Shown: positions 37,314-47,003 of the stretch, one piece after another
Numbering within the stretch: position 1 is the stretch's first letter
Layout: every line of letters starts with the position of its first letter
The notes under the pieces: model-generated
Database searches by the model: none
What the model was told of the DNA's origin: nothing
Seen by the model: only the letters and a program-made list of their open reading frames with translations
Translations under genes and position numbers: made by a program
Assembly: GCF_003002815.1 (NCBI RefSeq)
Contig: NZ_PVTF01000001.1
Span: forward strand, 992,001 to 1,056,000
Length of the DNA stretch: 64,000 nt
Direction: 5' to 3'
Origin: Umezawaea tangerina
GTDB taxonomy: Bacteria; Actinomycetota; Actinomycetes; Mycobacteriales; Pseudonocardiaceae

Positions 37314-38195
37314 ATGGTCGAGAAGCTGCGCCTGATGGCGGTCCACGCGCACCCCGACGACGAGTCGAGCAAGGGCGCGGCCACGATGGCCCGCTACGTC
37401 TCGGAGGGTCACGAGGTGATGGTCGTGACCTGCACCGGGGGTGAGGCGGGCAGCATCCTGAACCCGGCGATGGACCGGCCCGAGGTGCTGGAGAACATGG
37501 CGGAGATCCGTCGTGACGAGATGGCGAAGGCGGCCGAGATCCTCGGCATCCAGCACCGCTGGCTGGGGTTCGTCGACTCCGGGCTGCCCGAGGGCGACCC
37601 GCTGCCCCCGCTCCCGGAGGGCTGCTTCGCGCTGGTCCCGCTGGAGGAGTCGGCGGAGAAGCTGGTCGAGGTCATCCGCGAGTTCCGCCCGCACGTCGTC
37701 GTCACCTACGACGAGAACGGCGGCTACCCGCACCCGGACCACATCCGCACGCACGAGGTGTCCGTCGCCGCGTTCGACGCGGCGGGTGACCCGGAGCGGT
37801 TCCCCGAGGCGGGCGAGCCGTGGCAGCCGTTGAAGCTGTACTACTCGCACGGCTTCTCCCGCGCGAAGATGACGGCCTTCCACAACGCGATCATCGAGTC
37901 CGGCCAGGAGTCGCCGTACACCGAGTGGATCGCGAAGTGGGACCTCAACACCCCCGACGTGCTGGAGCGGGTGACGACCAGGGTCGAGTGCGCCGAGTTC
38001 TTCCCGCAGCGCGACGCCGCGCTGAAGGCGCACGCCACCCAGATCGACCCGGAGAGCCGCTGGTTCTTCATGCCGCTGGAGATGCAGCAGAAGCTCTGGT
38101 CGACCGAGGAGTACGAGCTCGCGCGCTCGCTGGTCGACAGCACCGTCCCCGAGGACGACCTGTTCGCCGGTCTGCGCGAGCGGGTGTCCGCGTGA
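37314..38195 (+). CDS. mca: Mycothiol S-conjugate amidase
   Basis: 293-aa zinc amidase that cleaves mycothiol conjugates of toxins to a mercapturic acid and GlcN-Ins, allowing detoxification and recycling. The zinc motif is [11 protein letters not shown] with the third ligand in [11 protein letters not shown], and TGGEAG lies close to the site. It is distinguished from the deacetylase MshB by length and by the partner genes. The ATG at 37314 follows GAGGAGG. It overlaps the next small gene by one base or more (GTGATG). Confidence 0.93.
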   Translation: MVEKLRLMAVHAHPDDESSKGAATMARYVSEGHEVMVVTCTGGEAGSILNPAMDRPEVLENMAEIRRDEMAKAAEILGIQHRWLGFVDSGLPEGDPLPPLPEGCFALVPLEESAEKLVEVIREFRPHVVVTYDENGGYPHPDHIRTHEVSVAAFDAAGDPERFPEAGEPWQPLKLYYSHGFSRAKMTAFHNAIIESGQESPYTEWIAKWDLNTPDVLERVTTRVECAEFFPQRDAALKAHATQIDPESRWFFMPLEMQQKLWSTEEYELARSLVDSTVPEDDLFAGLRERVSA

Positions 38196-38443
38196 TGCTC
38201 GCCCGCGTCCCGCTGCAGGACACCGTCGCGCTCGTCGTGGCCCAACCGCCCACGTCGAACGACCCCGGCGGTCAGCGGGAGGACTTCGGCAAGTCCTCCC
38301 CGCTGGGCCTGCTGCTGCTGGTGCTGTTCTTCATCGCGGTCTTCTTCCTCGTCCGCTCGATGAACAAGCACCTGCGCAACCTGCCCGCGAGCTTCGACGA
38401 ACCGCCACCTTCCGACAAGAAGGACGACCCCTCGCAGGGTTGA
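38195..38443 (+). CDS. Small single-span membrane protein (Rv1083-like position)
   Basis: 82 aa. One membrane helix (PLGLLLLVLFFIAVFFLVRS) followed by a basic then Pro/Asp/Lys-rich cytoplasmic tail. It starts at ATG 38195, overlapping the mca stop; GTG 38192 is also possible. A small membrane protein follows mca at the same place in mycobacteria. Function unknown. Confidence 0.72.
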   Translation: MLARVPLQDTVALVVAQPPTSNDPGGQREDFGKSSPLGLLLLVLFFIAVFFLVRSMNKHLRNLPASFDEPPPSDKKDDPSQG

Positions 38444-38460
38444 CCTGCCCTGCCGTGGAC

Positions 38461-39027
38461 ATGATCGACTGGGACGTGCTCGACCCCCGCGCGGGCGCCC
38501 TGGCCCTGGACGGCCTCGGCGCCCCGTGGTGGGTCTGCGGCGGCTGGGCGCTGGAGCGGTACACGGCCGTCCGCGGCGCCCACGACCGCCTGGTCGTCGG
38601 CCTGTTCCACGACGACCTGCCCGCGCTGCGCGCCCACTTCGCGGGGGCGGACGTGCGGGCGGTCGTCGACGGCTTCGCGGTCCCGCTGCCCGCCGAGGTC
38701 CCCGCGACCGCCACCCGCCTGTGGGTCCGCGCGGGCCCGGACAGCCCGTGGCAGCTCGACGTCCGCCCGACGAGGCGGTGGCGGGGTCGGTGGGTGTTCG
38801 CCCGCGACCCCTCGGTCACCTACCCGCTGGACGAGGCGACCTGGGTCGAGGACGGCCTGCGCTACCTCAACCCGGAGCTGGTGCTGCTCTTCCGCTCGGC
38901 CCGCACCCGCACCACCGCGGACCTGGACCGCACCCTCCCGTGGCTGCGCGCCGAAGCCCGCGAGCGGCTGTTCACCGAGCTCCGCAGGCTCGACCCCGAC
39001 CACCCCTGGCTGGCACTGGCCGACTAG
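38461..39027 (+). CDS. Degenerate nucleotidyltransferase-like protein
   Basis: 188 aa. It resembles aminoglycoside-type nucleotidyltransferases: VCGGWALERYTAV at the N-terminus, WQLDVRP in the middle, and LRYLNPELVLLFRSARTR with a C-terminal DPDHPWL. The catalytic acidic pair that normally follows the GGWAL helix as HEDLDV or similar reads HDRLVVG here, so the second Asp/Glu is missing and catalysis is unlikely. It may be a pseudoenzyme. The ATG at 38461 is chosen. First gene of the accessory block that interrupts the mycobacterial gene order. Confidence 0.65.
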   Translation: MIDWDVLDPRAGALALDGLGAPWWVCGGWALERYTAVRGAHDRLVVGLFHDDLPALRAHFAGADVRAVVDGFAVPLPAEVPATATRLWVRAGPDSPWQLDVRPTRRWRGRWVFARDPSVTYPLDEATWVEDGLRYLNPELVLLFRSARTRTTADLDRTLPWLRAEARERLFTELRRLDPDHPWLALAD

Positions 39028-39047
39028 CGCCGTCCGGGTGGAGCGCC

Positions 39048-40127
39048 CTAGACCAGCTTCCCCGCCCGCTCGAACCAGCGCCTCCGCGCGGGCACCCACA
39101 CGACCTCGCGCTCCGGGTACCTCAGCGCCGACAGCCGTCCGCCGAACACGCACCCCGTGTCCAGGCACATGGTCCCGTTCACCCAGCGCGCCTCCGCCAC
39201 CGGCGTGTGTCCGTAGAGGACGGTCGCCGCCCCGGAGTACTCCTCGGCCCACGGGTACCGCACCGGGTTCCCGGCCTCGTCGACCTCGCCCGTGTTCTCG
39301 CCCCAGATGGCCAGGCTGCGCGTCCGCGAGGACTCCCGGCCGTGGTACTTCTCCGGCAGCCCGGCGTGCGCGACCACCAGCGCGCCGCCGTCGAGCACGT
39401 AGTGCGGCACCAGCCCGGAGCAGAACTCCAGCACCCGCCCGCGGAACCCCGCCGACTCCCGCCCCAGCTGCGCCATCGACTCGGCCAGCCCGTGGGTCAT
39501 CCGCACGTCGTTGCCCCGCAACGCCTTCACCAGCTTGTCCTCGTGGTTCCCCCGCACCACGAGCGCCCGCCCGGCCGCCACCATCCCCATGGCGAGCCGC
39601 AGCACGCCGGGCGTGTCCGGACCGCGGTCCACCAGGTCGCCCACGAACAGCACCGTGCGCCCGTCCGGGTGCACCGCGTCCACCGCGCGCAACCGGTCGT
39701 CGTGCACGATCCCGTACCCCAGGTCCCGCAGCAGCTCCTCCAGCTCCACCCGGCACCCGTGCACGTCCCCGATCGCGTCGAACGGCCCGGTCAGCTCCCG
39801 CAGGTCGTTCGGCAGCCGCTCGACCTCGAACCGCACGGCGTCCACCGCGGCCTGGTCGGCCAGCACGTGCACGCGCCGGAAACCCTGTTCGCGCAACGAC
39901 CACTCGGTCGCGCCGACGGCGACGGCCACCGGGGTGGCGCTGCGCCGCTTGGCCAGCACGACCAGCTCCGCCCGCGCCTGGCGGGTCGCCCCGGTGGCGT
40001 CGACGACGGTGATCCCGCCCGCGCGCAACCGGCGGTCGATCTCGTCGTGCCGGTCCGCGGGCAGCGCGCCCGCCATCCGCGCACCGAGCAGCACGACGAG
40101 GGACAGGTCGGGGATCGACAGGTTCAC
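39048..40127 (-). CDS. Pnkp-like protein: metallophosphatase with a degenerate kinase region
   Basis: 359 aa, a shortened paralogue of the adjacent Pnkp. The N-terminus keeps IPDLSLVVLLGARMAG but lacks the P-loop GSGKST and about 60 residues of the kinase core, so it cannot phosphorylate. The metallophosphatase domain is intact: GDVHGC, GDLVDRGPD, RGNHED, AHAGLPEKYH and GHTP. The C-terminal ligase/adenylyltransferase domain is absent. It could remove 2',3'-cyclic phosphates or 3'-phosphates from RNA ends, or act on nucleotides. The GTG overlaps the pnkp stop by 4 bp, so it is the third gene of the hen1-pnkp operon. Confidence 0.8.
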   Translation of the reverse strand: MNLSIPDLSLVVLLGARMAGALPADRHDEIDRRLRAGGITVVDATGATRQARAELVVLAKRRSATPVAVAVGATEWSLREQGFRRVHVLADQAAVDAVRFEVERLPNDLRELTGPFDAIGDVHGCRVELEELLRDLGYGIVHDDRLRAVDAVHPDGRTVLFVGDLVDRGPDTPGVLRLAMGMVAAGRALVVRGNHEDKLVKALRGNDVRMTHGLAESMAQLGRESAGFRGRVLEFCSGLVPHYVLDGGALVVAHAGLPEKYHGRESSRTRSLAIWGENTGEVDEAGNPVRYPWAEEYSGAATVLYGHTPVAEARWVNGTMCLDTGCVFGGRLSALRYPEREVVWVPARRRWFERAGKLV

Positions 40128-42652
40128 AGGCGCGGGTCCACCGGTTCCGATTCGAGGGCCAGGACGGCGAAGACGCACTCGTGCACGCGCCACAGCGGTT
40201 CGCCCGCCGCGACGCGCCGCAGCCCTTCCAGGCCGAGCGCGTACTCGCGGAGCGCCAGCGAACGCTTCCCGCCCAGCGAGCGCTCGCGCAGCCGGTCGAG
40301 GTTCGCGGTCTCCGTGTAGTCCGGACCGTAGATGATCCGCAGGTATTCCCGGCCGCGGACCTTCACACCGGGCTGCACGAGCCCGCGCCGCCCGCGCACG
40401 AGGTTCGCCAGCGGCTTGACCACCATGCCTTCGCCACCGGCCGCGGTCAGCTCCTCCCACCAGGCCGCACCCGCCGCGAGGGACCGCTCGTCGGTGGTGT
40501 CGACGACCAGGTTCCTGGTCGCGGTGAACAGGTCCGGGTCGGCCGCGCGCAGCCGTCCGGCCACCGCCAGGTGCCATGGGTGCGGCTTGCCCTCGTAGGT
40601 GCGGCCCTGGCTCGCGAGCACCTGGAACGGCGCCAGCCGGACGCCGTCCAGCCCGTCGGTGTCCCACACGTACCGGCGGTAGGCCGCGCGGTAGGCGGAG
40701 GCGTTCGCGGCCCGCGACGCGGTGCGCGCCAGCAGGTCCCCGACGTCGACCCCGCGCTCCCGCGCCGCCGTCAGCGCGTCGACGGCCCTCGGCAGCGCGG
40801 CGCACGCCGCCGCGCCGACGGACGCGTACTGCTCGCGGACCAGCCCATCCGCCTTGGCGCTCCACGGCAGCAGCTCGGCGTCCAGCAGCAGCCAGTCCGT
40901 CGCCAGCTCCTCCCACAGCCCGGCCGACGCCACCGCCGCGCGCACCCGGTCCAGCAGCGCCTCGTTGAGGTCGGTGGGGAAGAACGCCCGCCCGGTGCGG
41001 GTGTGCACGGCACCGGTGCCCTCGACGTCGAACCGCCGCGGCGCGGTCGCGGCGTCGCGGCAGACCAGCACGACGGCCCGCGAGCCCATGTGCTTCTCCT
41101 CGCACAGCACGTGCGCCACCCCGGCGCCGCGGAACCCGGCGAACGCCTCGGCGGGGTGCTCCAGCACGTCCTGCCGCGCGGAGGTCGCGGTCGGCGCCAT
41201 CGTCGGCGGCAGGTAGGCCAGCCAACGGGGGTCGACGGCGAACCGGCTCATCACCTCCAGCGCCGCCGCGGAGTGCTCCGCGCTGATGGCGACCCGGCCG
41301 TGGTGCGCGGTCCCGACCGCGCGGTTCCCGGTGACGTCGCCCAGCTTCAGCGGCCGCGGCCCGCGGTCGGGCGCGGTGCCGAGCGGGCGCACCGGCTCGT
41401 ACCAGACCCGGTGGGCCGCGACCGAGACGACCTCCTTCTCGGGGTAGCGCAACGCGGTCAGCCTGCCGCCGAACACCACACCGGTGTCCAGGCACAGGGT
41501 CCGGTTGACCCACTCGACGTCGGGCACCGGCGTGTGCCCGTAGAGGACCACCGCCTCGCCGCGGTAGTCGTCGGCCCACGGGTAGCGCACCGGCAGCCCG
41601 AACTCGTCGGTCTCGCCGGTGGTGTCGCCGTAGAGCGCGAAGCTCCGCACCCGACTGGAGGCGCGGCCGTGGAAGCGCTCCGGCAGACCGGCGTGCGCCA
41701 GCACCAGCGCACCGCCGTCGAGCACGTGGTGCGACACCAGGCCGTGGCAGAACGCCTCGACCTCCTCGCGGAACCCCGCGGGCTCCTCGGCCAGCTGCGC
41801 CAGCGACTCGCCCAGCCCGTGCGCGACCTTCACGTCGCGGCCGCGCAGCGCCCGGACCAGCTTGTGCTCGTGGTTGCCGCTCACCGCGAACGCGTGCCCC
41901 GACCGCACCATGCCCATCACCAGCCGCAGCACGCCCGGCGTGTCCGGACCGCGGTCCACGAGGTCTCCGACGAACGCCGCCCGCCTGCCCTCCGGATGCG
42001 CGGCGTCGACCGCGCGCCCGGCGTCGTCGCGGCTCAGCACGTACCCCAGCGCGCCGAGCAGCTCCTCCAGCTCGGCGCGGCAGCCGTGCACGTCGCCGAC
42101 CACGTCGAAGGGCCCGGTCTCGTGCCGCAGGTCGTTCAGCATCCGCTCGTAGGCGAAGGACGCGCTGTCCACTTCGGACTGACCGTGCAGCACGTGCACC
42201 TTGCGGAAGCCCTCCTTCCCCAGGTGCCGCAACGACTTCCGCAGGTCGGCCACGTGCCTGCGCACGACCCGCGCGCCGAAGTCCCGGTCCGGCCGCGCCG
42301 CGTTGCGCGCGACGCAGACGTCCTCCGGCAGGTCGAGCACGACCGCGACCGGCAGCACGTCGTGCTCGCGCGCCAACGCGACCAGCGCGGCACGGGCGCG
42401 CCGCTGCACGTTGGTCGCGTCGACCACGGTGACCCGGCCCGCGGCGAGCCTCTTGCCCGCCACGTGGTGCAGCACGTCGAACGCGTCGGCGGTCGCGGAC
42501 TGGTCGTTCTCGTCGTCGGAGACCAGGCCGCGGAAGTAGTCGCTGGACAGCACCTGCGTGGGCGCGAAGTGCCGGGCGGCGAACGTGGACTTGCCGGACC
42601 CGGACGCGCCGATCAGCACGACCAGCGACAGGTCGGGGATGGTCAGCTCCAT
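40124..42652 (-). CDS. pnkp: Polynucleotide kinase-phosphatase-ligase (RNA repair)
   Basis: 842-aa three-domain RNA repair enzyme. Residues 1-170 are a 5'-OH kinase with P-loop GASGSGKST. About 180-440 is a metallophosphatase that heals 3' ends (GDVHGC, GDLVDRGPD, SGNHEH, GHTP). About 480-842 is an adenylyltransferase/ligase with nucleophile Lys in EEKHMGSRAVVL. Bacterial Pnkp seals cut tRNAs with Hen1, encoded immediately upstream; the two genes overlap by 1 bp (TGATG). Together they reverse damage by ribotoxins that cleave tRNA. A paralogue follows. Confidence 0.93.
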   Translation of the reverse strand: MELTIPDLSLVVLIGASGSGKSTFAARHFAPTQVLSSDYFRGLVSDDENDQSATADAFDVLHHVAGKRLAAGRVTVVDATNVQRRARAALVALAREHDVLPVAVVLDLPEDVCVARNAARPDRDFGARVVRRHVADLRKSLRHLGKEGFRKVHVLHGQSEVDSASFAYERMLNDLRHETGPFDVVGDVHGCRAELEELLGALGYVLSRDDAGRAVDAAHPEGRRAAFVGDLVDRGPDTPGVLRLVMGMVRSGHAFAVSGNHEHKLVRALRGRDVKVAHGLGESLAQLAEEPAGFREEVEAFCHGLVSHHVLDGGALVLAHAGLPERFHGRASSRVRSFALYGDTTGETDEFGLPVRYPWADDYRGEAVVLYGHTPVPDVEWVNRTLCLDTGVVFGGRLTALRYPEKEVVSVAAHRVWYEPVRPLGTAPDRGPRPLKLGDVTGNRAVGTAHHGRVAISAEHSAAALEVMSRFAVDPRWLAYLPPTMAPTATSARQDVLEHPAEAFAGFRGAGVAHVLCEEKHMGSRAVVLVCRDAATAPRRFDVEGTGAVHTRTGRAFFPTDLNEALLDRVRAAVASAGLWEELATDWLLLDAELLPWSAKADGLVREQYASVGAAACAALPRAVDALTAARERGVDVGDLLARTASRAANASAYRAAYRRYVWDTDGLDGVRLAPFQVLASQGRTYEGKPHPWHLAVAGRLRAADPDLFTATRNLVVDTTDERSLAAGAAWWEELTAAGGEGMVVKPLANLVRGRRGLVQPGVKVRGREYLRIIYGPDYTETANLDRLRERSLGGKRSLALREYALGLEGLRRVAAGEPLWRVHECVFAVLALESEPVDPRL

Positions 42653-44037
42653 CAGGACTCCTGCCTCCTCGTGAACACGGCGAGCTGGGTGGGGGAGCCG
42701 AGCGCGGGGTCCTCGGGCCCGACGGGCAGGTGCGCGGCGGTGTAGCCGTACCGCCGCCCGACGGCGTCGGCCCAGGCCCGGAACCGCGCCCTCGTCCACT
42801 CGAAACGGTGGTCGGCGTGCCGGAAGGCGTTGGGGCGCAACGACTCGAACAGCGCGTTGTACTCGACGTTCGGCGTCGTCACGACCACCGTGCCGGGGCG
42901 CGCGACACCGAAGACGTTGTGCTCCACCACGGGCAGCCGGTCCTCCTCGACGTGCTCGACGACCTCCATCAGCACCGCCGCGTCGTACCCCGCCAGGCCC
43001 TCGTCGGCGTAGGTGAGCGAGGACTGCCGCACCGAGATCCGCCCGCGCGCCCGGTCCGACAGCCGGTCCAGGTGCAGCCGCCGCTCGGCCGTGCGCAGCG
43101 CCTTCGACGACACGTCCACGCCCAGGACCTCGGTGAACAGCGGGTCCTCCACCAGCGCGCGCAACAACGCGCCCTCACCGCAGCCCAGGTCGACGACCCG
43201 TCGCGCCCCGGCCGACCGCAGGACGGCCAGCACCGCCTCCCGGCGCTGCACGGCCGGCGGCAGCGGCACGTCGACGGGCTCGTCGAGCGCGTTGTCCAGC
43301 GCCTCCTCCGGCACGTCGTCGGCCTCGGCCAGCCGTTCCAGCGCCGACGGCACGAACCCGCCACCGCGCCCCAGGTACCGGCGGGTCACCAGCTCCCGCT
43401 CCGGGTGCCCGGCCAGCCAGCCCGCACCCGCCCGCAGCAGCTTGTCCACCTCCTGCCGGTCGACCCAGTAGTGCTTCGAGCCGTCCAGCACCGGCAGCAG
43501 CACGTAGAGCTGCCGCAACGCGTCGGCCAGCCGCAGCTCGGCGGTGAGCACCAGGTCCACGTACCGCGAGTCGCCCCACGCGGGCACCTCCGGGTCCAGC
43601 GGCACCGGCGTCGCCTCGACCGCCCACCCCAGCGGCCCGAACAGCGCGGCGGGCAGCCCCGCGTCGGGCGTCCCGACCGCGGGCACCTCGACCCGCAGCG
43701 GGATCACCTGCCCGACCAGCTCGGGCCGCGCGTCGCACCGCCCGTTCAACGCCGTCCGGAACACCGCCCCCATCGCCACCGCCACCAACGACCCCGCCGC
43801 GTACGGCCGGTCGTTCACGTACTGCGCCAGGCCTCCCGCCCGCCCGCGCCGCACCAGCGCGACCGGATCGACCTCCAGCAGCAGCGCCACCGTGCACACG
43901 TCCTCGTCCGCGCGCGGGTAGAACACGTGCGCCACCCCGCCCGCCACCGCGAACACCTGCGCCCGCCCCGGATGCTTGTGCAGCAGGAAGCCGAGGTCGG
44001 ACGCGGGCCGGTGGGTGGTCGTGATCGTCAACAGCAC
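42652..44037 (-). CDS. hen1: Hen1, RNA 3'-terminal ribose 2'-O-methyltransferase
   Basis: 461 aa. The N-terminal half, starting LLTITTTHRPASDLGFLLHKH, is the bacterial Hen1 domain that activates the Pnkp ligase. The C-terminal half is a Rossmann methyltransferase (VVDLGCGEGALLRAL) with the Mn-binding EVVEHVEEDR and the downstream His pair in FRHADHRFEW. It methylates the repaired 3' end before sealing, making the RNA resistant to a second cut at the same place. Start GTG 44037 matches the family N-terminus. First gene of hen1-pnkp-pnkp-like. Confidence 0.93.
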   Translation of the reverse strand: MLLTITTTHRPASDLGFLLHKHPGRAQVFAVAGGVAHVFYPRADEDVCTVALLLEVDPVALVRRGRAGGLAQYVNDRPYAAGSLVAVAMGAVFRTALNGRCDARPELVGQVIPLRVEVPAVGTPDAGLPAALFGPLGWAVEATPVPLDPEVPAWGDSRYVDLVLTAELRLADALRQLYVLLPVLDGSKHYWVDRQEVDKLLRAGAGWLAGHPERELVTRRYLGRGGGFVPSALERLAEADDVPEEALDNALDEPVDVPLPPAVQRREAVLAVLRSAGARRVVDLGCGEGALLRALVEDPLFTEVLGVDVSSKALRTAERRLHLDRLSDRARGRISVRQSSLTYADEGLAGYDAAVLMEVVEHVEEDRLPVVEHNVFGVARPGTVVVTTPNVEYNALFESLRPNAFRHADHRFEWTRARFRAWADAVGRRYGYTAAHLPVGPEDPALGSPTQLAVFTRRQES

Positions 44038-44104
44038 CAACCGAGTCTGACCGACCACCCCCGCCCGACGCGCCCGAATTACCGGCGGCGCGGCATCCGT
44101 GACG

Positions 44105-44323
44105 TCAAGGAGAACGCAGGGCTGAGCGTGCGGTGCCGCGAGTGGGGTGATCGCCCACTTCCGCGACCGCTCGGGCGAAAGCGCGGAAGGTCAGAACCCG
44201 CTCGCGCGCGCTCAGGCCGCGCAGCGCCGACAAGAAGCCGACCAGGAGGGCCAACGGGCGGATGGCCCGCTGAAGGGCGAGTGCGCCGGCGCCGATCAAG
44301 GTGGACAGCAATGCCGCGGTCAC
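44105..44323 (-). CDS. Small protein with an N-terminal hydrophobic segment (72 aa)
   Basis: 72 aa. The N-terminus LLSTLIGAGALALQRAIRPLALLVGFLSALRG is mildly hydrophobic, followed by a basic tail. AAAGGA lies 8 nt before the GTG. No family recognised. It lies between the HTH/P-loop gene and hen1, on the same strand, with 67 bp to hen1 start. Coding potential is plausible but not certain. Confidence 0.45.
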   Translation of the reverse strand: MTAALLSTLIGAGALALQRAIRPLALLVGFLSALRGLSARERVLTFRAFARAVAEVGDHPTRGTARSALRSP

Positions 44324-44552
44324 GATGGGAGTCCTTTCGGAGTGACTGCGCACCACTCGGTGCGCTGACGCTGATCCAAGCCGCGCGGTAACCGGACTCC
44401 GAGGCGCCTTGTGCGCTGTGGCCCTCGAAGTGCCTGGTCGGAGGTGGTACGTCCGGACTTCCGGTCCGGATTTCCGCTCCGCCGGCATGGCGCAAGACCG
44501 CGATCCCACCGCTCAGGACGAGAGCGCGGCGAAGTGGTCGGGCGGGGTCGCG

Positions 44553-47003
44553 TCAATGCACGAACCCACGGGTGGGATCGCGAGGCGGTGCTTTCCCGAA
44601 CTCCTTGAACCACCCTTCCGGGCGCAGGTCTCCGATGTCCATGCTCTGGTTGAGCGGGTCGTCGGGGTGCTCCACGCCTTGCATCACCGGGGAGTAGAGG
44701 AAAAGCACGTCGTGGTCCTGGAAGAGCAGGGTCGAGCAGGTGCGCCAGTCGAAGTCGTCCGGTAGTCCGGGGAGTCCCCCGGTGAACTCGGCCACCAGAT
44801 CCGGTTGATCACATGTCATCGCGGAAGCGCTCTGCAGGGCGAAGTGGAGCGCCAGCTCCTCCGCCGCGCAGCGAGGTTCAGGGGAATGACCGAGGGTGAT
44901 GTCCTCGTTGAGGTCGTCCAGTGCCCGCAGCATCCTGCGCCGCCACGACCTAGGTTGGCCCCAGGTGGCCGCGGGCAGGCGTGTGAAGAAGATCCCGAAG
45001 TGGTCCGGGGAGATCGGCTGGTCACCCAGCTCCTCCAACTCGTCGTGAGCCATGTCGGCGAGGATCTCCAGGTTGCAGCCGAGGACGCGCGCGGTGCGGG
45101 GTGTCATCCGCCACGGCTCTTCTTCTTCCTCATCCCGGTCGACATCCGAGTCGCGGGTTGTCGAACCTGGTTCGCGACCACTTCTCGGCAGGTGTATTCC
45201 CGGTTCGTCGAAGGAGGTGATCGCCACGGCATCTCCGCCTTTTGCCGCGCGGACGTACCACTCATGGGATTCGTCGTCCCGTCCGTTCCGCTGAGCGATC
45301 ACACCCCGGAGTCGCATGGCGAGTGCGTCCCCCTGCGCTGCGGCCCTTTCATAGCAGGCCGCCGCCTCCTCCCGTCGTCCTTCGACCTCGTGCAGGACAC
45401 CAAGGGTGCGGGCCTGCAGTGGAGTCCCCGCTTCGGCGACCGTCCGGTACCACGAGGGCCAGGTGTGTTCCGGGCGTCGCTCGCGCTGCACGAATCCCAG
45501 GTGGTGCATGGCGGCACGGTCACCTCGGGACGCCAACGGGGAGAAGCAGCGCTCGGCGAGCGCCAAGCGACCGCAGCGGGAAGCGGACCGCCCGACGGGC
45601 AGCAGTTCGCTGCCGCCGTTCGCGTGCGCGACCGCGGCCTCCCACGTCTTGTCGGGGATGTCCGCCGATCCGACGGTGTCCACGAGGTAGTCGAACGGTC
45701 GCCAGGCTGCCGCGGTATCCGTGGCGACCAACATCCCCGCCACCCCGAACTGGGTCTCCGTCGCCCACACCAGTGCCTGCTCGGGGCTCTCCGCTCGGAG
45801 GCGGTGGGCATCCTCGACGGTGAGGTAGCACGGAGTCAACGCCAGCAGGGTCTTGGCGGGCAGAGGGGTGGAGATGCCCGCCCGTGCGAGGTCGATGGCC
45901 GCTTGGACCAATGCCGCGCCGCGGGGATGACCGCCGGGCCTGCGTCTGGTGGTCAGGAACTCCGCGAGCAGCTTCGGGCCGGCGGCGAGGTGTTCCGCGA
46001 CGCCGTGAACGCCGTGGTGGCGTGCCGCGTCCTCCAGGCGCACGTCGCCGTTCGGGCCCGCGAGGTGCGCGCCGAGCCTGCTCATCTCCGCCTCGGACCA
46101 CTGTCGGTCCAGGACAAGCGGTTCGACGAGGTTCAGGATTCGGGACCCGAGGCGGTGCGCGGACCTCGCACCGGCGTCCACGCCTCTGAGTGCGCGCTCG
46201 CTGTAGTTCCCGTAGACCTCGGAACGCATGGTGGCGACGACCACGACGTGTTGTTCCAGGAGCGCGGACAGCATGCCCTGGTCGAGACCGCCGGGCAGGA
46301 GGAAGCGGTCGAGGTCGTCCAGCCACAGCACCCACTTCCGGGGGTCGGGTTCCGGTAGCGATACCCGCGACAGCACAGGACTCAGATCGCCGGCCGCGGG
46401 TGGTGCGATGATCCAGTGGTCCGGGAGCTCACGTCGCACGGCCTCGAACGCGCACCGTGACTTCCCGGCCGTGGACTCGCCGACCAGCAGGACGAAGCCG
46501 CCGTTATCCCTGGCGTCCGCCAGTCGGGCTGAGATCGTGCTGTCCGCGTCCCTCGGCACGTAGGTCGGCAGAGGTGGAGCACCTTCGACGCGGCTCGTGC
46601 GGTGCACGCCCAGTTCCAAGGGGTCGGCGTCGGCCACTGCGCGGATCGGGATCCGGACTTCGCCGGCCGTGGGGTTCGACCTGTCCCGCGCTGGAGTCAG
46701 AGCCTTGGTGCGCGCCGCCCGCAGTAGGCGATCCCACCTCGCCGGGTCGGCGAGTTCGGGAGGGAGGACCTTTTTCCGCTGCTGGGCGCAGATGGTGACC
46801 GCGCGGAGGAAGTGGAGGAAGAGCTTGAGGGTCGGTACGTGCTTTCCGCTCCGCCAGTCGCTGATGCGCTGCACTGACAGGGAGGTTCGTCCGAGGGAGT
46901 TCTTGCTCGCGGAGCAGATGGAAGCCGGTTTGGGAGAGCCGGACGCGACGAGCAGGGCGTCCAGGCGTTCCCGGAAGACCCGCTTCCCCTTGTGCTCGGT
47001 CAC
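44553..47003 (-). CDS. HTH - P-loop ATPase (STAND-like) - Sel1/TPR repeat protein
   Basis: 816 aa. Residues 1-75 hold a helix-turn-helix-like region ([18 protein letters not shown]). A P-loop ATPase follows, with Walker [12 protein letters not shown] (about 174-184) and Walker [13 protein letters not shown] (223-234). Sel1/TPR-like repeats lie around residues 470-570 ([19 protein letters not shown]). After an acidic tract [10 protein letters not shown], a C-terminal domain of about 210 residues has no recognised match. This layout is common in predicted actinobacterial conflict or signalling proteins. The GTG overlaps the stop of a 66-codon ORF by 4 bp. Biological role inferred only. Confidence 0.75.
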   Translation of the reverse strand: MTEHKGKRVFRERLDALLVASGSPKPASICSASKNSLGRTSLSVQRISDWRSGKHVPTLKLFLHFLRAVTICAQQRKKVLPPELADPARWDRLLRAARTKALTPARDRSNPTAGEVRIPIRAVADADPLELGVHRTSRVEGAPPLPTYVPRDADSTISARLADARDNGGFVLLVGESTAGKSRCAFEAVRRELPDHWIIAPPAAGDLSPVLSRVSLPEPDPRKWVLWLDDLDRFLLPGGLDQGMLSALLEQHVVVVATMRSEVYGNYSERALRGVDAGARSAHRLGSRILNLVEPLVLDRQWSEAEMSRLGAHLAGPNGDVRLEDAARHHGVHGVAEHLAAGPKLLAEFLTTRRRPGGHPRGAALVQAAIDLARAGISTPLPAKTLLALTPCYLTVEDAHRLRAESPEQALVWATETQFGVAGMLVATDTAAAWRPFDYLVDTVGSADIPDKTWEAAVAHANGGSELLPVGRSASRCGRLALAERCFSPLASRGDRAAMHHLGFVQRERRPEHTWPSWYRTVAEAGTPLQARTLGVLHEVEGRREEAAACYERAAAQGDALAMRLRGVIAQRNGRDDESHEWYVRAAKGGDAVAITSFDEPGIHLPRSGREPGSTTRDSDVDRDEEEEEPWRMTPRTARVLGCNLEILADMAHDELEELGDQPISPDHFGIFFTRLPAATWGQPRSWRRRMLRALDDLNEDITLGHSPEPRCAAEELALHFALQSASAMTCDQPDLVAEFTGGLPGLPDDFDWRTCSTLLFQDHDVLFLYSPVMQGVEHPDDPLNQSMDIGDLRPEGWFKEFGKAPPRDPTRGFVH

